Shown: positions 35,412-45,284, numbered from the stretch's first letter. The stretch is DNA of 64,000 nt from Polaribacter glomeratus (GCF_002954665.1 NZ_MSCM01000002.1:964767-1028766); one strand, 5' to 3'. A program made the numbers and translations. The notes: generated by a model from the sequence alone, not told the origin.

Positions 35412-35939
35412 ATGGAATCATCAAAAGTTATTCATGCGTTTTATACTGATGACGAAGTTCTAATGGACGCAGTAAAAGCTGTGAAAGCAGAACATCATCA
35501 TATAGAAGAAGTATTTTGCCCTTTTCCAGTTCATGGTCTAGACAAGGCAATGGGATTAGCACCAACTAGATTAGCAATTACTGCTTTTTTCTACGGAATT
35601 ACAGGTTTATCATTTGCAATTTGGATGACAAATTACATGATGATTCAAGATTGGCCCCAAGATATTGGAGGTAAACCAAGTTTTTCATGGTTAGAAAATA
35701 TGCCAGCATTCGTGCCAATTATGTTTGAATTAACAGTGTTTTTTGCAGCCCATTTAATGGTAATTACATTTTACATGAGAAGTAGAATTTGGCCTTTTAA
35801 AGAAGCAGAAAATCCAGATCCAAGAACTACAGATGATCATTTTTTAATGGAAATACCTGTACATAATAATGAGGCTGAATTAACAGCTTTATTATCAAAA
35901 ACAGGAGCTGTAGAAATTAATATAGTAGACAAGCACTAA
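35412..35939 (+). CDS. actD: Alternative complex III subunit ActD (DUF3341)
   Basis: 175 residues of the DUF3341 family: a short N-terminal cytoplasmic domain (HAFYTDDEVLMDAVKAVK, VFCPFPVHGLDKAMGL) and two transmembrane helices at about 53-75 and 95-120. It holds ActC and ActF in the membrane arm of ACIII. It starts two bases after actC, implying coupled translation. Confidence 0.92.
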   Translation: MESSKVIHAFYTDDEVLMDAVKAVKAEHHHIEEVFCPFPVHGLDKAMGLAPTRLAITAFFYGITGLSFAIWMTNYMMIQDWPQDIGGKPSFSWLENMPAFVPIMFELTVFFAAHLMVITFYMRSRIWPFKEAENPDPRTTDDHFLMEIPVHNNEAELTALLSKTGAVEINIVDKH

Positions 35940-35946
35940 TATATAG

Positions 35947-36498
35947 ATGATGAAAAATGTTAAATTAATTATCGCCTTAGTTGTTTTTGCAAGTTTTATT
36001 TCTTGTAGCAACAAAAGAACACCACAATTGCAATACATGCCAGACATGTATATATCTGTGCCTTATGACACAGACGGCGAGAACGGATTAAGGGGAAATC
36101 CAGTTAATTCTAGGCCGGTTGCAGGTTCTATTCCAAGAGGAGGTCATCCTGCTTACGACATACCTGATACAAATGAAGGATATGAAAAGGCAAAAACTGA
36201 GTTAAAGAATCCTTATGAGGTTTCTGAAGTAAATTTAGAAAACGGAAAAGCAATGTATACTATTTACTGTATATCTTGTCATGGAGTTAAAGGAGATGGA
36301 AATGGTTATTTATCTGAAGCAGAGAAATTTGTTGGGATTCCTAACTATAAAGATAGAGATATTACAGATGGAAGTATTTATCATGTTTTAATGCATGGTA
36401 AAAATTTAATGGGTTCTCACTCATCTCAATTAACATATAAAGAACGCTGGCAAATTGTACAATACGTAGAAGTATTGCGCGCAGATTTGTTAAAATAA
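35947..36498 (+). CDS. actE: Alternative complex III monohaem cytochrome c lipoprotein ActE
   Basis: 183 residues. A lipoprotein signal ends FISC (Cys about 20). One haem-binding CISCHG near residue 113 and Met in LMHGKNLMGSHSSQL follow. It is the membrane-anchored monohaem cytochrome of ACIII that takes electrons from ActA. Two ATGs lie in tandem at the start (35947 and 35950); either could be used. Confidence 0.92.
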   Translation: MMKNVKLIIALVVFASFISCSNKRTPQLQYMPDMYISVPYDTDGENGLRGNPVNSRPVAGSIPRGGHPAYDIPDTNEGYEKAKTELKNPYEVSEVNLENGKAMYTIYCISCHGVKGDGNGYLSEAEKFVGIPNYKDRDITDGSIYHVLMHGKNLMGSHSSQLTYKERWQIVQYVEVLRADLLK

Positions 36499-36525
36499 AT
36501 TACAAAAAGATAGAATACGAAAGAT

Positions 36526-38007
36526 ATGTATCAATTCTCAGGTAAATTAAAAACATTCTCAATTGCCCTAATCTTATTAGGAGCACTAGGGATTGCATTC
36601 AGTTTTTATACTGCACCAAAATCAATTGAAGACGCTAAAGAAATTATGGCGCAACAAACTTCACATGATGGTGGTCATGCAATTTCTCATGAAGAAGTTA
36701 AAGAAGAAAAACATGCAACCGAAGTTAAGGGGGATTCCCTTGCTCATGGTGAAATTGAAAATCATGGTGAAGAAGTTCATCATGAAGCAACTAAAGATGC
36801 TCATGCTGCTTCAGAAGTTCATGGTGAAAACCATGATGATGAACATGCAGAACATGTGTATCATCAGTTAAAAAACAAACCTTGGTCTGCATTATATGTA
36901 TCCTTGTTTTTCTTTTTAGGTATCTCTTTATTGGTTCTAGTATTTTATGCATCACAAAGAGTTGCTCAATCTGCATGGTCCGTTGTTCTTTTTAGAGTAA
37001 TGGAAGCGATATCTGCTAATTTAGTACCAACGTCAATTATTATGTTGTTAGTTATATTATCAGCTTCAGTATTGCATATTAATCATATGTTTCCTTGGAT
37101 GGCAGAAGGTGTTTTCGATCCCTCAAGTCCAAATTATGATCCTATTATTGATGGTAAATCATGGTGGATGAATACTCCAGGATGGACTATTAGAAGTATT
37201 GTGTATTTAGCAGTTTGGAATGCCTACCGATGGTTTATCCGCAGAAATTCTATTAAGGAAGATACTGCAAATGATGGACTTAAAACCTATAAATTAAATT
37301 ATAACGTATCTGTTGGATTTATTTTCTTATTTATGATTACAGAATCTATGATGTCATGGGACTGGATTATGGGATTAGATCCTCACTGGTTCTCTACATT
37401 ATTTGGGTGGTATGTTTTAGCAAGTTTATTGGTAAGTGCTTTAACAGTAATTGCATTTGTAACAATTTACTTGCGCTCTAAAGGTGCATTACCAGGTGTT
37501 AATGATAGTCATATTCATGATTTAGCAAAATTCATGTTTGGTTTTTCAATATTTTGGACATATTTATGGTTTTCTCAATTTATGTTAATTTGGTATGCAG
37601 ATATCCCAGAGGAAACCACGTATTTCGTAATGAGATTTAACGAATACAAATTACCATTTTTAGCAATGGTTGTTATGAATTTTGCTTTTCCAATATTACT
37701 ATTATTAAATAGTGATTTTAAGAGCATTCCTTGGTTTATCGTAATAGGGGGAATCGTTATTTTAGGAGGTCATTATATAGATGTTTTTATAATGGTTATG
37801 CCAGCTACAGTTGGTTCTCAGTGGTCTTTTGGTATTGCAGAAATTAGTGCATTACTATTCTTTTTAGGTATTTTTATTTATACAGTTTTTAGCGCATTCG
37901 CTAAAGCGAATCCAATACCAAAAGGGAATCCTTTCTTAAAAGAAAGTGAACATTTTCACTATTACAACATTGAACATAGAGGTGAAGGATCAGCAGATCA
38001 CCATTAA
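36526..38007 (+). CDS. actF: Alternative complex III membrane subunit ActF
   Basis: 493 residues of the ActF/quinol:cytochrome c oxidoreductase family with about ten transmembrane helices. The first helix (about 10-28) is followed by an unusual His/Glu-rich stretch (about residues 43-115, with over fifteen His), then the family core starting KNKPWSALYVSLFFFLGIS. The His-rich part may bind metal ions such as copper or zinc and is variable in the family. It is the sixth act gene, 37 bases before coxB. Confidence 0.92.
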   Translation: MYQFSGKLKTFSIALILLGALGIAFSFYTAPKSIEDAKEIMAQQTSHDGGHAISHEEVKEEKHATEVKGDSLAHGEIENHGEEVHHEATKDAHAASEVHGENHDDEHAEHVYHQLKNKPWSALYVSLFFFLGISLLVLVFYASQRVAQSAWSVVLFRVMEAISANLVPTSIIMLLVILSASVLHINHMFPWMAEGVFDPSSPNYDPIIDGKSWWMNTPGWTIRSIVYLAVWNAYRWFIRRNSIKEDTANDGLKTYKLNYNVSVGFIFLFMITESMMSWDWIMGLDPHWFSTLFGWYVLASLLVSALTVIAFVTIYLRSKGALPGVNDSHIHDLAKFMFGFSIFWTYLWFSQFMLIWYADIPEETTYFVMRFNEYKLPFLAMVVMNFAFPILLLLNSDFKSIPWFIVIGGIVILGGHYIDVFIMVMPATVGSQWSFGIAEISALLFFLGIFIYTVFSAFAKANPIPKGNPFLKESEHFHYYNIEHRGEGSADHH

Positions 38008-38044
38008 TAAACAAAGAAATTAAACAAATAAAGAAAAGATAAAT

Positions 38045-39049
38045 ATGTTAGCTCTATTTTATATTTTTATAGGTGTTGCAATAGGTGTAAGTTTTTGGCA
38101 GATTACTAGAATCATGAATTTTAGAGGTGTCATTGCTACAGATGAAGATAACACAAAACAAGGTAGAAATGCACTGTTATTCATGGCATTTTTATATGCA
38201 ATGATGATTTACTGTTTAATCTACATGAACGTTATAATGTTGCCTGAATCTGCTTCAATTGAAGGGGAGCATGATGACAACTTATTTAATATTACTTTTA
38301 TACTAATAGGTGTAGTTCAATTCGCAATGCAATTTTTAATATTCTATTTTACTTATAAGTATAAGGGTAATAAAGACAGAAAAGCAAAATTTTATGCAGA
38401 TAGTCACAAGTTAGAATTAATTTGGACTGTTACACCAGCAATTGTTTTAGTAGTATTAATAGGTTACGGGTTATGGCAGTGGAACAATATTATGGATTTA
38501 TCTGATGACGATGCCATTGTAATAGAAGTTTATTCTCAACAATTTAGATGGGAAGCTCGTTATGCAGGTGAAGATAATACCCTCGGACGTGGAAATGTTA
38601 ATTTTATTCAGGGAATCAATACTATGGGTGTTGATATGAATGATAAAAATGCACAAGACGACAAACAAGTTACAGAGTTGTATTTGCCTAAAGGGAAAAA
38701 GATACATTTCAAATTCCGTTCTCAAGATGTGCTTCATTCTGCTTACATGCCTCACTTTAGAGCTCAAATGAATTGTGTTCCAGGTATGGTTACAGAGTTT
38801 GGTTTTACGCCGAAGTTTACTACGGATGAAATGAGACAACAATCTGAAGTTGTAGCAAAAACAGCTGGAATTAATAAAATACGAAAGGCAAAAGGTGAAG
38901 ATGTTTATCAGTTTGATTATCTTTTACTATGTAATAAAATATGTGGAGCTTCTCATTACAGCATGCAAATGAAAATTACGGTTGTAGAGCAAGATGAATA
39001 TGACAAGTGGATTTCAGAACAACCAACCTTAGCAACAGTAATTCAATAA
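38045..39049 (+). CDS. coxB: Cytochrome c oxidase subunit II
   Basis: 334 residues. Three hydrophobic segments in the first 140 residues end with ELIWTVTPAIVLVVLIGYGLW. The periplasmic cupredoxin domain has the CuA-binding set: His in DVLHSAYMPHF near residue 230 and CNKICGASHYSMQMK near residue 302. It accepts electrons from cytochrome c and passes them to subunit I. It belongs to the act/cox operon, so ACIII and oxidase are expressed together and probably form a supercomplex. Confidence 0.95.
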   Translation: MLALFYIFIGVAIGVSFWQITRIMNFRGVIATDEDNTKQGRNALLFMAFLYAMMIYCLIYMNVIMLPESASIEGEHDDNLFNITFILIGVVQFAMQFLIFYFTYKYKGNKDRKAKFYADSHKLELIWTVTPAIVLVVLIGYGLWQWNNIMDLSDDDAIVIEVYSQQFRWEARYAGEDNTLGRGNVNFIQGINTMGVDMNDKNAQDDKQVTELYLPKGKKIHFKFRSQDVLHSAYMPHFRAQMNCVPGMVTEFGFTPKFTTDEMRQQSEVVAKTAGINKIRKAKGEDVYQFDYLLLCNKICGASHYSMQMKITVVEQDEYDKWISEQPTLATVIQ

Positions 39050-39085
39050 TTTTAATTTAAAAGATACAATACAAATAATAAGATT

Positions 39086-40867
39086 ATGTCAGAACATCAT
39101 CATAAAGAAACGTTTGTAACAAAATATATTTTTACCCAAGATCATAAAATGATTTCTAAACAATTTCTGGTTACAGGAATGTTTATGGGGATTATTGCGG
39201 TATTTATGTCAATGTTATTCCGTTTACAATTAGCATGGCCAGATAAATCATTTACAATTATTGAAGCCTTTTTAGGGCCTCATCAAACTGATGGGATAAT
39301 GAATCCTGATTTTTATCTTGCTTTAGTTACAATACACGGTACTATTATGGTATTCTTTGTATTAACAGCAGGTTTAAGTGGTACTTTTTCTAATCTACTA
39401 ATTCCATTGCAAATTGGTGCCAGAGACATGGCTTCTGGTTTCTTAAATATGGTATCATATTGGTTATTCTTTGTATCAAGTGTAATAATGGTAATCTCTT
39501 TATTCGTAGAAGCTGGTCCAGCATCTGCAGGTTGGACAATTTATCCACCTTTAAGTGCATTACCGCAAGCTATTCCTGGTTCAGGCGCTGGTATGACACT
39601 ATGGTTAGTTTCTATGGCTATTTTCGTAGCTTCTTCTTTAATTGGTGCTTTAAATTATATTGTAACTGTTTTTAATTTAAGAACTAAAGGAATGAAAATG
39701 ACAAGATTGCCTTTAACTATTTGGGCATTCTTTATTACAGCAATTATTGGTGTAGTTTCTTTTCCAGTGCTATTATCTGCAGCTTTATTATTAATTTTTG
39801 ATAGAAGCTTTGGAACTTCTTTTTATTTGTCAGATATATTTATTTCTGGTGAAGTATTGCATTATCAAGGAGGTTCGCCAGTTCTATTTGAACACTTATT
39901 TTGGTTTTTAGGTCACCCGGAAGTATATATTGTTTTGTTACCAGCACTAGGAATTACATCAGAAATTATATCAACAAATTCAAGAAAACCAATTTTTGGA
40001 TATAGAGCAATGGTAATGTCTATCATGGCAATTGCTTTTCTATCTACAATTGTTTGGGGTCACCACATGTTTATTTCAGGTATGAATCCTTTCCTTGGAT
40101 CTGTGTTTACTTTTACAACTCTATTAATTGCTATTCCATCAGCGGTAAAAGCATTTAATTATGTAACTACTCTATGGAAGGGTAACTTGCAATTAAACCC
40201 CGCAATGTTATTTTCTATCGGTTTAGTATCTACATTTGTAACAGGCGGTTTAACAGGTCTGGTTCTAGGAGATTCAGCTTTAGATATCGCAATTCACGAT
40301 ACGTATTTCGTAGTGGCGCATTTCCATTTAGTAATGGGTGTATCTGCAATATTTGGAATGTATGCAGGTATTTATCATTGGTTTCCCAAAATGTATGGTA
40401 GAATGATGAACAAAACATTAGGTTACTGGCACTTTTGGATTACCATAATTTGTGCTTATGGTGTCTTTTGGCCAATGCATTTTATTGGTTTAGCAGGTTT
40501 ACCAAGAAGGTATTATTCAAACACTGCATTTCCAATGTTCGATGATTTAGCCGACATCAATAAAGTAATAACTATATTCGCTTTAGTAGGTGGTATTGCT
40601 CAAATTATATTTATTGCAAACTTTTTTATATCTATGTACAGAGGAGATAAAGCAACTCAGAACCCTTGGAAATCTAATACGTTAGAATGGACAACTCCAG
40701 TAGAGCATATTCATGGAAACTGGCCAGGTAAACTACCAGAAGTTCATAGATGGGCTTATGACTATAGTAAACGTGTAGATCCAAATGATGATGAAAGTGA
40801 TTATTTACATGGTCAAGATTATGTATTACAAACAACACCTTTATTAGAAGGCGAAGAGCAATCTTAA
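39086..40867 (+). CDS. coxA: Cytochrome c oxidase subunit I
   Basis: 593 residues with about twelve transmembrane helices. GHPEVYIVLLPALG holds the CuB-ligand His and the K-channel Glu-type motif, WGHHMF two further CuB ligands, and HDTYFVVAHFHLVMG the haem a and a3 histidines. It reduces oxygen to water and pumps protons. It is the last gene of the operon, ended by a terminator 20 bases on. Subunit III and the haem-A synthase genes are not in the window. Confidence 0.96.
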   Translation: MSEHHHKETFVTKYIFTQDHKMISKQFLVTGMFMGIIAVFMSMLFRLQLAWPDKSFTIIEAFLGPHQTDGIMNPDFYLALVTIHGTIMVFFVLTAGLSGTFSNLLIPLQIGARDMASGFLNMVSYWLFFVSSVIMVISLFVEAGPASAGWTIYPPLSALPQAIPGSGAGMTLWLVSMAIFVASSLIGALNYIVTVFNLRTKGMKMTRLPLTIWAFFITAIIGVVSFPVLLSAALLLIFDRSFGTSFYLSDIFISGEVLHYQGGSPVLFEHLFWFLGHPEVYIVLLPALGITSEIISTNSRKPIFGYRAMVMSIMAIAFLSTIVWGHHMFISGMNPFLGSVFTFTTLLIAIPSAVKAFNYVTTLWKGNLQLNPAMLFSIGLVSTFVTGGLTGLVLGDSALDIAIHDTYFVVAHFHLVMGVSAIFGMYAGIYHWFPKMYGRMMNKTLGYWHFWITIICAYGVFWPMHFIGLAGLPRRYYSNTAFPMFDDLADINKVITIFALVGGIAQIIFIANFFISMYRGDKATQNPWKSNTLEWTTPVEHIHGNWPGKLPEVHRWAYDYSKRVDPNDDESDYLHGQDYVLQTTPLLEGEEQS

Positions 40868-40886
40868 TAAAGTTTAAAATTTCATG

Positions 40887-40913
40887 AAAACCTTTCCAAT
40901 TTGGAAAGGTTTT
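40887..40913 (+). terminator. Terminator of the act/cox operon
   Basis: AAAACCTTTCCA / TGGAAAGGTTTT form a perfect 12-bp stem with a 3-base loop, followed by a T-run. Confidence 0.9.
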
Positions 40914-40957
40914 TTGTTCTGTAACAAAAGGTACATTTAACCTGTTTCAAAATCTCT

Positions 40958-40965
40958 TATATTTG
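40958..40965 (+). promoter_or_regulatory. -7 element immediately upstream of ruvB
   Basis: TATATTTG is an exact TAnnTTTG, and TTTA at 40936-40939 is a near match for the -33 TTTG. The ruvB ATG (40971) is only five bases after the element, so the mRNA would be leaderless or nearly so. Confidence 0.65.
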
Positions 40966-40970
40966 TAGTT

Positions 40971-41993
40971 ATGAACGAAAACTTAAATCCTGAAAATGAT
41001 AACTTATCAAATGAAGATTTAGATGCAGAAAAAAAGTTGCGTCCACTTTCATTTGATGATTTTACAGGTCAAGATCAAGCATTAGATAATCTTAAAATAT
41101 TTGTTGAAGCAGCCAATCAAAGAGGTGAAGCCTTAGATCATACATTATTTCATGGACCTCCTGGGTTAGGTAAAACAACTTTGGCTCATATTTTAGCAAA
41201 CGAATTACAAGTTGGTATTAAAGTTACTTCAGGTCCTGTTTTAGATAAACCAGGAGATTTAGCTGGTTTACTTACAAACTTAGATGAACGTGATGTTTTA
41301 TTTATTGATGAAATTCATAGATTAAGTCCTATTGTTGAAGAGTATTTATACTCAGCGATGGAGGATTATAAAATTGATATTATGATTGAATCTGGCCCAA
41401 ATGCCAGAACAGTTCAAATCAATTTAGAACCATTTACTTTGATCGGGGCAACAACGCGTTCAGGGCTTCTGACAGCACCAATGCGCGCACGTTTTGGAAT
41501 TAGCTGTAGATTACAGTATTATTCAACAGAATTACTAACAACTATTATACAGAGAAGTTCACATATTTTAGGAGTTCCTATTTCTATGGAAGCAGCTATT
41601 GAAATTGCTGGAAGAAGTAGAGGAACACCAAGAATTGCAAATGCCCTTTTGCGTAGAGTAAGAGATTTCGCACAAATAAAAGGGGATGGCACAATTAATA
41701 TAGAAATTGCAAAATATGCTTTAAAAGCTCTAAATGTAGATGCGCATGGATTGGACGAAATGGATAATAAGATTTTAATGACAATTATAGATAAGTTTAA
41801 AGGAGGTCCAGTTGGTTTAAGCACTATTGCAACTGCTGTAAGTGAAAACACGGAAACTATTGAAGAAGTGTACGAGCCGTTTTTAATTCAGCAAGGATTT
41901 ATTATGAGAACCCCAAGAGGTAGAGAAGTTACTGAATTAGCTTACAAACATTTAGGGAGAACAAAGCCAAGAAATCAAGGGGAATTGTTTTAA
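40971..41993 (+). CDS. ruvB: Holliday junction branch migration helicase RuvB
   Basis: 340 residues, the standard length. Walker [13 protein letters not shown] near residue 61, Walker [12 protein letters not shown] near 107, sensor [17 protein letters not shown] near 157, and the C-terminal winged helix ([21 protein letters not shown]). It forms the hexameric motor that drives branch migration with RuvA. It is monocistronic in appearance; ruvA and ruvC are elsewhere. Confidence 0.97.
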   Translation: MNENLNPENDNLSNEDLDAEKKLRPLSFDDFTGQDQALDNLKIFVEAANQRGEALDHTLFHGPPGLGKTTLAHILANELQVGIKVTSGPVLDKPGDLAGLLTNLDERDVLFIDEIHRLSPIVEEYLYSAMEDYKIDIMIESGPNARTVQINLEPFTLIGATTRSGLLTAPMRARFGISCRLQYYSTELLTTIIQRSSHILGVPISMEAAIEIAGRSRGTPRIANALLRRVRDFAQIKGDGTINIEIAKYALKALNVDAHGLDEMDNKILMTIIDKFKGGPVGLSTIATAVSENTETIEEVYEPFLIQQGFIMRTPRGREVTELAYKHLGRTKPRNQGELF

Positions 41994-42065
41994 AAATATT
42001 TTTTAATAGTTATCCAATTACGAAAACTAAATAGCTAAAAATCAAAAGTAAACTTCTTTAAATAG

Positions 42066-43793
42066 ATGAATATAAAAAAAATAATACCAATTTTAGAGTG
42101 GTTACCCAACTACAATAAATCCCTTTTTAAAGGTGATTTAGTTGCGGGATTAACTGTTGGTATTATTTTAATTCCGCAAGGTATTGCGTATGCATTAATT
42201 GCAGGTTTGCCGCCTATTTATGGTTTGTATTGTGCACTAGTTCCGCAAATTATGTACGCAATTTTTGGATCATCAAGACAGGTCGCTATTGGTCCTGTAG
42301 CGATGGATTCGTTAATAGTTGCAACAGGGGTTTCAACTTTAGCTTTAGCGGGCTCTAATAGTTATATTTCTATCGCCATACTATTAGGTTTAATGGTGGG
42401 AACCATACAGTTTATAATGGGTATTTTTAGTTTAGGTTTTATTGTAAATTTCCTTTCAAAGCCTGTTATTACTGGTTTTACATCCGCCGTAGCGTTAATT
42501 ATTGGGTTTAATCAATTTCGAAATCTATTAGGTGTAGACTTTATTCAAAGCGATCAAATACAGTATATTTTAGAAGATATTTGGTTGCAAATTTCATCCT
42601 TTAACAGGCATACTTCAATAATAGGTTTGATATCCGTAGTGATAATTATTTTTTTTAGAAAAATCAATAAAAAAATACCAAACGCATTAATTGTTGTAAT
42701 ACTTGGTATATTAATAATGAAATATTTTGGCAAAAGTTTTTCTGATGTTTCTATTGTAAAAGAAATTCCGTCTGGTTTACCTGTTTTTGGTATTCCTGAT
42801 TTCGATTTAGATCAAATTAGAGAATTACTGCCTATCGCATTAACTTTAGTAATGGTTGGTTATTTAGAAACGATTTCTATAGGGAAGTCTTTAGAAGCAA
42901 AACAAGACGAATACAGAATTAGACCAAACCAAGAATTAATTGCTTTAGGTTTAAGTAATATGGTAGGTTCTTTATTTAAGGCTTATCCATCAGCATCAAG
43001 TTTTTCACGCTCTGCAATTAACCACGAAAGTGGGGCAAAAACAGGCATGGCCGCATTAATTTCTGTGTTAATGGTTGTAATTACACTATTATTTTTAACA
43101 CCCTTATTTTATCACTTACCAAAAACAGTTTTAGCTGCAATTATTATCGTTGCTGTTTTTGGATTGATAAACTTTAAAGAGGCTGCTTTTTTATGGAAAG
43201 CCAATAATTTAGACTTTTGGTTGATGTTATCCACTTTTTTAGCAACGCTCTTGTTAGGCATTGAATACGGAATTACCGTTGGTGTAGGTTTGTCTTTAAT
43301 TGTTTTGATTTTTAGAACGTCAAGACCCTACGTTACCGAGTTAGGTAAAGTTCCAAACTCAAATTTTTATAGAAACAAAAATCGTTTCGAAGAAGTAATC
43401 ATAGAAGAAGATATTTTAATTTTTAGATTTGATGCTCAAATTTTTTATGCAAATTCTGGCTATTTTAGAGATAATTTAGACGAAATGGCACATAAAAAAG
43501 GGAAGGCATTAAAATTGATAGTTCTAGATGCAGAGAGTATAAATAGGGTAGACAGCACTGGGGTAGAAATGTTAAAAGAACGCATTAAATATTATCAGAA
43601 AAAAAATATCGTTTTTTACTTTGCAGGAGTTAAAGGGCCTGTAAGAGATGACTTTTTTAGAAGCGGAATTTTACAAATCATAGATATCAATCACTTTTTT
43701 ATGAGAGCAAACGATGCCGTCAAATATTATAAAACTGGTGATAGAAAACACCAAGAAAAGTATGCGAAATACATACATCAAGCATACAAATAA
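42066..43793 (+). CDS. SulP-family anion permease with STAS domain
   Basis: 575 residues. The membrane part (about 1-430) opens with the SulP signature GLTVGIILIPQGIAYALIAGLPP and has ten or more helices. The STAS domain (about 440-560) has FRFDAQIFYANSGYFRDNL and LDAESINRVDSTGVEML. SulP proteins carry sulfate, bicarbonate or other anions, often with Na+ or H+. The persulfide-metabolising genes just downstream make sulfate or another sulfur oxyanion a reasonable but unproven substrate. Confidence 0.9.
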   Translation: MNIKKIIPILEWLPNYNKSLFKGDLVAGLTVGIILIPQGIAYALIAGLPPIYGLYCALVPQIMYAIFGSSRQVAIGPVAMDSLIVATGVSTLALAGSNSYISIAILLGLMVGTIQFIMGIFSLGFIVNFLSKPVITGFTSAVALIIGFNQFRNLLGVDFIQSDQIQYILEDIWLQISSFNRHTSIIGLISVVIIIFFRKINKKIPNALIVVILGILIMKYFGKSFSDVSIVKEIPSGLPVFGIPDFDLDQIRELLPIALTLVMVGYLETISIGKSLEAKQDEYRIRPNQELIALGLSNMVGSLFKAYPSASSFSRSAINHESGAKTGMAALISVLMVVITLLFLTPLFYHLPKTVLAAIIIVAVFGLINFKEAAFLWKANNLDFWLMLSTFLATLLLGIEYGITVGVGLSLIVLIFRTSRPYVTELGKVPNSNFYRNKNRFEEVIIEEDILIFRFDAQIFYANSGYFRDNLDEMAHKKGKALKLIVLDAESINRVDSTGVEMLKERIKYYQKKNIVFYFAGVKGPVRDDFFRSGILQIIDINHFFMRANDAVKYYKTGDRKHQEKYAKYIHQAYK

Positions 43794-43803
43794 TTAGTAA
43801 TAG

Positions 43804-43821
43804 AACTGATACATATCAGTT
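43804..43821. promoter_or_regulatory. FNR/Crp-like palindrome upstream of the persulfide genes
   Basis: AACTGATA-CA-TATCAGTT is a perfect 8-bp inverted repeat containing TGAT-N4-ATCA, the core of FNR/Crp-family boxes (TTGAT-N4-ATCAA). It lies 20 bases ahead of the -7 element at 43842, over the -33 region, as for an operator. Confidence 0.55.
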
Positions 43822-43841
43822 AAAAAGTAAAGTTTCAAATA

Positions 43842-43849
43842 TAACTTTG
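43842..43849 (+). promoter_or_regulatory. -7 element of the persulfide gene cluster
   Basis: TAACTTTG matches TAnnTTTG, 28 bases before the MBL-rhodanese gene. No good TTTG lies 17-23 bases upstream; the region is occupied by the palindrome instead, which would fit an activator-dependent promoter. Confidence 0.55.
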
Positions 43850-43877
43850 AACGTCAATTATAATTCAAAATAAGAAT

Positions 43878-45284
43878 ATGATTATAGAACAAATTTACAC
43901 TGGCTGTTTAGCGCAGGGTGCATATTATATAGAAAGTAATGGGGAAGTTGCAATTATAGATCCATTAAGAGAAGTGCAAGATTATATAAATAAAGCAAGT
44001 AAAAACAAAGCAAAAATAAAGTATATTTTTGAAACGCATTTTCATGCGGACTTTGTTAGCGGACACGTTACGTTAGCTGAAAAAACAGGTGCTAAAATTG
44101 TGTTTGGGCCAACAGCAAAAACCAGTTTTGATGCAATTATTGCAAAAGATAATCAAGTTTTTAAGGTAGGTGATATCACAATTACAGTTTTACACACTCC
44201 TGGCCATACTATGGAAAGTTCATGTTATTTATTAAAAGATAAAAATGGAAATGATTATGCGCTTTTTAGTGGAGACACACTTTTTTTAGGCGATGTTGGT
44301 AGACCCGATTTAGCACAAAAAGGAAACGTTACAGAAAAAGACTTAGCAGGTTTTCTTTTTGATAGTTTACGAACTAAAGTAATGACTTTGGCAGATGAAG
44401 TTATTGTATATCCGGCTCATGGAGCAGGTTCTGCCTGTGGTAAAAATTTAAGCAAAGAAACTGTTGGCACAATTGGTCATCAAAAAGAAACCAATTATGC
44501 ACTAAGAGCAAACATGACTAAAGTGGAGTTTATCAAGGAAGTTACTGATGGTTTATTGCCTCCTCCTGCATACTTTCCTTTAAATGTGAAGTTAAATAGA
44601 GAAGGATATCAAAATATAGAAGATGTAATTAAAAATAGTGCAAAACCTTTATCAGTTAAAGATTTTGAGCTGATTGCTAATGATACAGATGCTGTAATTT
44701 TAGATGTTCGTCATCAATCAGAATTTATAAAAGGTTTTATTCCGCAATCTATTTTTATAGGTATTGATGGTGGTTTTGCACCTTGGGTTGGCGCTTTAAT
44801 TAAAGATATAAAACAGCCAATTTTATTGGTAACACCACAAGGAAAAGAAGAAGATACAATTACCCGTTTATCTAGAGTTGGTTTTGACAATGTTATTGGT
44901 TATTTAGATGGCAGTTTTGCTTCTTGGCAAAAAGCCGATAAAGAAATTGATACATTACAATCTGTTTCTGTGGATGTTTTAGAAGAAAAAATTAACAAAA
45001 ATGCATTGGTTTTTGATGTTAGAAAACCGGGCGAATTTGAAAGTGAGCATGTTAAAATAGCAGAAAGCACACCTTTAGACTTTTTAAACGATCATATTTC
45101 TGAGTTCCCTAAAAAAGAAGATTTTTATGTGCATTGTGCTGGTGGATATCGCTCTGTTATAGCCGCATCTATTTTAAAAGCACGAGGTTTTCACAACATA
45201 ATTAATGTTGCGGGTGGCTATGCAGCTATTAAAAACACAACTATAGAAAGAACAGCGGCAGTTTGCCCATCAACTTTAAAATAA
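43878..45284 (+). CDS. Metallo-beta-lactamase persulfide dioxygenase-like protein with two rhodanese domains
   Basis: 468 residues. The MBL domain (about 1-240) has ETHFHADFVSGH, HTPGHTMESS and PAHGAGSACG, the pattern of ETHE1-type persulfide dioxygenases, which oxidise glutathione or similar persulfide to sulfite. The first rhodanese domain (about 265-360) lacks a Cys in its active loop (TPQGKEED). The second (about 370-460) has the active VHCAGGYRS. It is the first gene of a cluster with a second rhodanese and an HMA protein, behind an FNR-like palindrome. Confidence 0.9.
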   Translation: MIIEQIYTGCLAQGAYYIESNGEVAIIDPLREVQDYINKASKNKAKIKYIFETHFHADFVSGHVTLAEKTGAKIVFGPTAKTSFDAIIAKDNQVFKVGDITITVLHTPGHTMESSCYLLKDKNGNDYALFSGDTLFLGDVGRPDLAQKGNVTEKDLAGFLFDSLRTKVMTLADEVIVYPAHGAGSACGKNLSKETVGTIGHQKETNYALRANMTKVEFIKEVTDGLLPPPAYFPLNVKLNREGYQNIEDVIKNSAKPLSVKDFELIANDTDAVILDVRHQSEFIKGFIPQSIFIGIDGGFAPWVGALIKDIKQPILLVTPQGKEEDTITRLSRVGFDNVIGYLDGSFASWQKADKEIDTLQSVSVDVLEEKINKNALVFDVRKPGEFESEHVKIAESTPLDFLNDHISEFPKKEDFYVHCAGGYRSVIAASILKARGFHNIINVAGGYAAIKNTTIERTAAVCPSTLK

